A stretch of DNA of 53,957 bases from Acidimicrobiaceae bacterium (GTDB lineage Bacteria; Actinomycetota; Acidimicrobiia; Acidimicrobiales; Aldehydirespiratoraceae), in contig VYBO01000060.1 of the NCBI GenBank assembly GCA_009844405.1, forward strand, positions 1 to 53,957, written 5' to 3'. The first letter of the stretch is position 1; every line of letters begins with the position of its first letter. A program made the translations under genes and the position numbers. The notes beneath the pieces are model-generated. The model was given only the letters and a program-made list of their open reading frames with translations. It was not told the origin of the DNA and did not search any database. Shown here in pieces: positions 50,841-53,957 of the stretch.

Positions 50841-51541
50841 CTCTGGAGATCCTCGGGATCGAGGGCATCGGAGAGGTGAAGCCCGGGGACGATCTGGCCG
50901 CGCTCATCGTCGCCGCGGCCGGGCCTGACAGCCTGCGCGACCGCGACTGCGTGGTCGTCACCCAGAAGGTGGTGTCCAAGGCCGAGGGTCGGCTGGCGGC
51001 CGTCGATCCCGACGATCCTCTCAGCCACAAGCCGCTGGTGGAGGCGGAGTCGGTGCGGGTGCTGCGCCGCCGAGGTGACCTCATGATCTCGGAGACCGCT
51101 CAGGGCTTCGTGTGCGCCAACGCCGGGGTCGACCTCAGCAACGTCGAGGACGGGTATGCGGCCCTGCTGCCGGTCGATTCGGACCGCTCGGCCCGCTGGG
51201 TCCGCGACCGGATCGGGGCCCTGGCCGGCGTCGAGGTCGCGGTGGTGGTCTCCGACACGTTCGGCCGCCCGTGGCGCCGGGGGGTCACCGACACCGCCAT
51301 CGGCTGCGCCGGCATCGCGGCGGTGGTGGATCTGAGGGGCAGCACCGACGCGCTGGGCCGTGAGCTGAAGGTGACTGAGGTGGCCGTGGCCGACGAGATC
51401 GCGGCCGCCGCCGACCTGGTCATGGGCAAGGCCAAGGGCGTGCCCGTGGCGGTGGTGCGCGGCCTGGAGGAATCCTGGTTCCGCACCGGCTCAGTAGTCG
51501 ACGAGATAGTCCGCTCCCCCGCCGACGACCTCTTCCGCTAA
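50837..51541 (+). CDS. cofE: F420-0:gamma-glutamyl ligase (CofE), single domain
   Basis: The 234-aa enzyme adds glutamates to F420-0. The sequence has DCVVVTQKVVSKAEGR, the metal/GTP region VVVSDTFGRPWRRGVTDTAIG and ADEIAAAADLVMGKAKGVPV, all CofE hallmarks. In mycobacteria FbiB fuses this domain to a C-terminal FMN-reductase domain. Here that half is absent, so the second domain is either elsewhere or not used. It is the last gene of the rmd-gmd-cofD-cofE run and converges with vapC. Confidence 0.95.
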
Positions 51542-51566
51542 CCAACCATGTACGCGCTCAGCAGAT

Positions 51567-51977
51567 TCAGGGCCGAACTTCGATGAATCCGGCGGCGGCG
51601 AAGTCGTCGTCGAACGCCAGGGCCTCGCGTAGCCGGCGAGTACGCATCACTTCGAAGCTGGCGGCGTCCACGAAGGAATAGGGCCGCTCGTCGTGGCGGC
51701 GCAGCCATCGCCACGCCCTCGACTCCTCGTCACCAGTAACAGCCTGCACAGAGAGCTTGCCCGCGGACACCAGCACATTGATGCGGTCGAGGAAGCCAAT
51801 CGCGGCAATGTGGTTGGCCCGACGCCGAAGAAGCGTCCATGTCTCGCCCACAACGAGGTTGGTCGTGAGCACGCGCTCACCGCCGCGGATGAGCTTGCGC
51901 ATCTCCGTAGCGTCGCGGTGACGGCCGTCGGAGGGCAGGACCAGGGCCGCCCACCAACTCGTATCGGCAAACTTCAC
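51567..51977 (-). CDS. vapC: PIN-domain toxin VapC
   Basis: This 136-aa ribonuclease toxin has the PIN pattern: first acidic residue in FADTSWWAALV, second in LVVGETWTLL, third and fourth in FVDAASFEVMR and AFDDDFAAAGF. Its ATG overlaps the vapB stop by ATGA, so toxin synthesis is coupled to the antitoxin. It converges with cofE. Confidence 0.92.
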   Translation of the reverse strand: MKFADTSWWAALVLPSDGRHRDATEMRKLIRGGERVLTTNLVVGETWTLLRRRANHIAAIGFLDRINVLVSAGKLSVQAVTGDEESRAWRWLRRHDERPYSFVDAASFEVMRTRRLREALAFDDDFAAAGFIEVRP

Positions 51978-52204
51978 GATCCGTAGACGATGTCGTCGAT
52001 CTCACCGGGCTCGACGCTCACACCGGGAGGGCCGAAACCGATCATGAACGTCCACGGGTCATCCACCTCGCGGGAACTCTCGCCGGGCAGCACCGCGGCA
52101 AGCCCGCGGCGGATCAGCTCGGACTTGGAGATTCCGAGCCGCCGCGCTTCTGCAGCCGCCTGGGCGTCGAGTTCCTCCGGCATGGTGATGGTCACCGCCT
52201 TCAT
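51974..52204 (-). CDS. vapB: Ribbon-helix-helix antitoxin VapB
   Basis: This antitoxin of about 76 aa has an N-terminal RHH DNA-binding fold (MKAVTITMPEELDAQAAAEA, then GISKSELIRRGLA). An acidic tail (EPGEIDDIVYGS) probably blocks the toxin. The track's ATG at 52219 adds five residues (MYDAL). ATG 52204 fits the family better. It is preceded by the HNH gene on the same strand, 31 nt away. Confidence 0.88.
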   Translation of the reverse strand: MKAVTITMPEELDAQAAAEARRLGISKSELIRRGLAAVLPGESSREVDDPWTFMIGFGPPGVSVEPGEIDDIVYGS

Positions 52205-52235
52205 GAGCGCATCATACATAGTGCTGTTACACCCT

Positions 52236-53723
52236 CTACAGAGTCAGTTGGCCGTTAAGGCTGCGGGCTGTGTCCGCTGCTTCAGCTCGCAGAGCGCGGG
52301 ATCTCGCCGGCGCCGCCCGGGCGGCAGCCGGACCAGGCTTCGTCGGTGGATCGCCGGGCTGTGCCTGCCGCGCTCCGTCCCGTCGGGACCCGTTCACTTG
52401 CTGGTGAGCGGGGGCGCGGGCTGCCGCCGGCATGCTCCGTGCAGGGCTGTTCGGAGACTGGACCGCGACGGGCTCGAGCATCTGGGGCTGGGCGGATGCG
52501 GCGGTTACAGGACGGGACAGGCTCGGCCGTTCAGGGGCGTGGGCGGGTCCGTAATGGACTGTGTCGGGCGGATGCAGGGTGCGGTTGCCGGGCGGGCCGT
52601 GGATCTGCCAGCCGAGGTGGTGGATCTTGTGGTGGCAGCGCCAGCAGGCCAGCACCATGTTGTCCAGGCTGGTGGCCCCGCCGTCGGAGACGGGCTTCAC
52701 GTGGTGGGCGTCGCAGATGTCGGGATGGGCGCCGCAGGCGAAGCAGCCGCCGTCGCGGGCGATCAGCAGTTGCCGCTGGGCCTTGGTGGCGCGGCGCACC
52801 GACTGGGCTCGCCATATCGGTCGGCCTCTGCGGTCATAGATCACACCGGTGAACCTGGCGTTGCAGGCCAGCTCCTCGAGCACCGACTGGGGCAGCCTCA
52901 CATCGTCGGGCAGCTCGGCGATGAGCTTGCCGGTGGCCTCATCGACGTGCGCGACCACACAAATGTCGGCGAAGGGCTTGGTCATCTGACCGTCGCCGCT
53001 GCTGGAGGTGAAGTGCTCAAGGGCGTCGGCCATGCACTGGTCGAAGCTACGCCGCGACACCGAATCGGCCGTGCCGTTGCCGGCCTGCTTGTCCGCGTCG
53101 TGAAAGCTGCCGGCGACGGCCCGCAGCCGGTTCTCGATGCGACGCCCGGTCACCGCGTCGAACTCGCCGCGCAGATGCACCATCCCGTCGTCGCCGTCCC
53201 ACACCCGCACGCAGCGCCGGGCCCGCTGGCGGGCATGCCCGCTCTCACCGCCGTCGCCCTGGCGCTCCACAGCCCAACGCCGGGCCTCCTTGGCGAACTG
53301 CTCCGGACGCATCGACTCGGCCCTGGCCAACAGATCCCCGTCAGCGTCGACATCCGCCGCGCTGGTCTTCGCAGCAGCCTCCGCAAGCCGCTTGGCATTC
53401 ACCACCGACACCCGCCCCGACTCGACCGCGTCACGCAGCCTGGGCGTGCTGCGGAGAGCCTCCGCTGTCTTGACCTGGCTTCGAGCCTCCTGCCGCGACA
53501 GCCCAGCGCCCGAAGCCAGCACCTCGGCACCGCCGTCGCCGTGACGCTCCCGGCCGGCGATGCTCGCCGCGGCCGCGGTCTGAGCAACCGAGATGACCGC
53601 GACCGCGGCCTTGAACACCTCCAGCATCGCCCGCATCTCCTCACACGAAGCATCCCCGGCATTGACAAGCGCCAGCACCTCCCTGGCAGCGGCCTCGACC
53701 CGTCGAGCAGCTTCGATCAACAT
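52236..53723 (-). CDS. DUF222 / HNH endonuclease domain protein (13E12-repeat type)
   Basis: In this 495-aa protein the N-terminal 300 residues or so match DUF222 (AEALRSTPRLRDAVESGRVS, VHLRGEFDAVTGRRIENRL). An HNH zinc nuclease domain follows (CFACGAHPDICDAHHVKPVS, then NMVLACWRCHHKIHHLGW) and a Pro/Ala-rich tail. Such proteins are multi-copy in actinobacteria and often linked with mobile DNA, but their role is unclear. The start is ATG 53723, immediately downstream of a promoter consistent with leaderless translation. The longer ORF in the track (53759) would overlap that promoter. Confidence 0.9.
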   Translation of the reverse strand: MLIEAARRVEAAAREVLALVNAGDASCEEMRAMLEVFKAAVAVISVAQTAAAASIAGRERHGDGGAEVLASGAGLSRQEARSQVKTAEALRSTPRLRDAVESGRVSVVNAKRLAEAAAKTSAADVDADGDLLARAESMRPEQFAKEARRWAVERQGDGGESGHARQRARRCVRVWDGDDGMVHLRGEFDAVTGRRIENRLRAVAGSFHDADKQAGNGTADSVSRRSFDQCMADALEHFTSSSGDGQMTKPFADICVVAHVDEATGKLIAELPDDVRLPQSVLEELACNARFTGVIYDRRGRPIWRAQSVRRATKAQRQLLIARDGGCFACGAHPDICDAHHVKPVSDGGATSLDNMVLACWRCHHKIHHLGWQIHGPPGNRTLHPPDTVHYGPAHAPERPSLSRPVTAASAQPQMLEPVAVQSPNSPARSMPAAARAPAHQQVNGSRRDGARQAQPGDPPTKPGPAAARAAPARSRALRAEAADTARSLNGQLTL

Positions 53724-53729
53724 GAACCA

Positions 53730-53759
53730 AGTATCCCATAGGGATATGACAACTGTCAA
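53730..53759 (-). promoter_or_regulatory. Promoter of the DUF222-HNH gene with palindromic operator
   Basis: TTGACA (53759-53754), an 18-nt spacer and GATACT (53735-53730) place the transcription start at about the A of ATG 53723, implying a leaderless mRNA. The palindrome TATCCC-ATA-GGGATA (53732-53746) overlaps the -10 and could bind a repressor. Confidence 0.5.
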
Positions 53760-53957
53760 GCATTTCCAAGATATTTACAGTAATTATAGACCAAGCGACT
53801 TGAGACCCGCCCCATCACCGCACCGACAGAACGTCCTAACTCTCTCTCTTCGAGCGTGCGCGGATTGCTCATGGTTGTGGGCTCCGGCGGTTGTGGGCTC
53901 CGGCGGTTGCGGTGGTCGATGAGTTTGGCGGTGATGATGAGGGCTATGGCGAGGGCG
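53756..53957 (-). CDS. Possible 3' end of an unknown gene at the window edge
   Basis: A minus-strand frame is open from the window edge for 66 codons, ending in TGA at 53758. It begins with a hydrophobic stretch (ALAIALIITAKLIDHRNRR) and then a polar tail. It could be the end of a small membrane protein, but its stop lies in the HNH promoter and I recognise no family. A 16-bp tandem repeat (GGTTGTGGGCTCCGGC, twice) lies at about 53873-53905. Confidence 0.25.
   Translation of the reverse strand, partial: ALAIALIITAKLIDHRNRRSPQPPEPTTMSNPRTLEERELGRSVGAVMGRVSSRLVYNYCKYLGNA

Overview
The window is about 54 kb of high-GC, gene-dense DNA, almost certainly from an actinobacterium (Actinomycetota). 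Evidence includes long antisense shadow ORFs typical of very high GC, frequent GTG/TTG starts, ATGA/GTGA start-stop overlaps, coenzyme F420 genes (cofD, cofE) with a luciferase-like F420 oxidoreductase, a DUF222-HNH protein, a DUF5719 protein, and an ahcY/manA/SIS/manB/fbiA-fbiB neighbourhood resembling that of Mycobacterium. The Acidimicrobiia are my best guess for the class, but that is inference. No tRNA, rRNA, CRISPR array or intact insertion sequence was seen.

Layout, left to right. (1) 1-1720: an Lrp/AsnC regulator (cut by the window edge) divergent from alanine dehydrogenase. (2) 1861-9198: a small ORF with a 37-bp direct repeat, then a two-gene module of a PLD-nuclease/SNF2-helicase (frameshifted in a C6 run) and a 1312-aa Eco57I-like DNA methyltransferase, a likely restriction or defence system. 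(3) 9328-16093: a housekeeping run comF-hpf-secA-prfB-ftsE-ftsX. (4) 16142-19215: a decayed dihydroflavonol-reductase-like SDR, an intact SDR, an LLM oxidoreductase and a small membrane coiled-coil protein. (5) 19417-30709: two divergent groups around an XRE-cupin regulator. One is GMC oxidoreductase/small subunit/7Fe ferredoxin. The other is FAD oxidoreductase/CoA-transferase/enoyl-CoA hydratase followed by a complete BMP-type ABC importer. A 16-bp motif is shared by the regulator's upstream region and the importer promoter. (6) 30716-40238: ahcY, a HicBA toxin-antitoxin pair, a manA remnant with a large internal deletion, an SIS-type sugar-phosphate isomerase, Trm112-like protein, phosphomannomutase, a GT2, a 949-aa membrane protein and a CPBP protease. 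(7) 40395-47772: ftsH, DUF5719 protein, a 1037-aa GT2/membrane protein and an isochorismatase-fold protein lacking the usual catalytic residues. (8) 47774-51541: a 17-bp tandem repeat, then rmd-gmd-cofD-cofE. (9) 51567-53957: VapBC, a DUF222-HNH endonuclease and a possible gene tail at the edge.

How the genes fit together. Phosphomannomutase, the SIS isomerase, gmd and rmd point to GDP-mannose and GDP-deoxyhexose (probably GDP-D-rhamnose) supply for cell-surface glycans, with the GT2 and large membrane proteins as users. CofD and CofE make F420 that the LLM enzyme could use. The XRE-cupin cluster looks like a regulated uptake-and-degradation system: the importer brings in a nucleoside-like or other small substrate, and the CoA-transferase, hydratase and oxidoreductases process it. 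The substrate cannot be read from the sequence.

The most notable observations are the frameshifted methyltransferase/PLD-helicase module, the shared operator-like motif, the 17-bp array of coupled six-codon mini-ORFs leading into the isochorismatase-like gene, and two genes (SDR, manA) that each keep both ends but have lost the middle.
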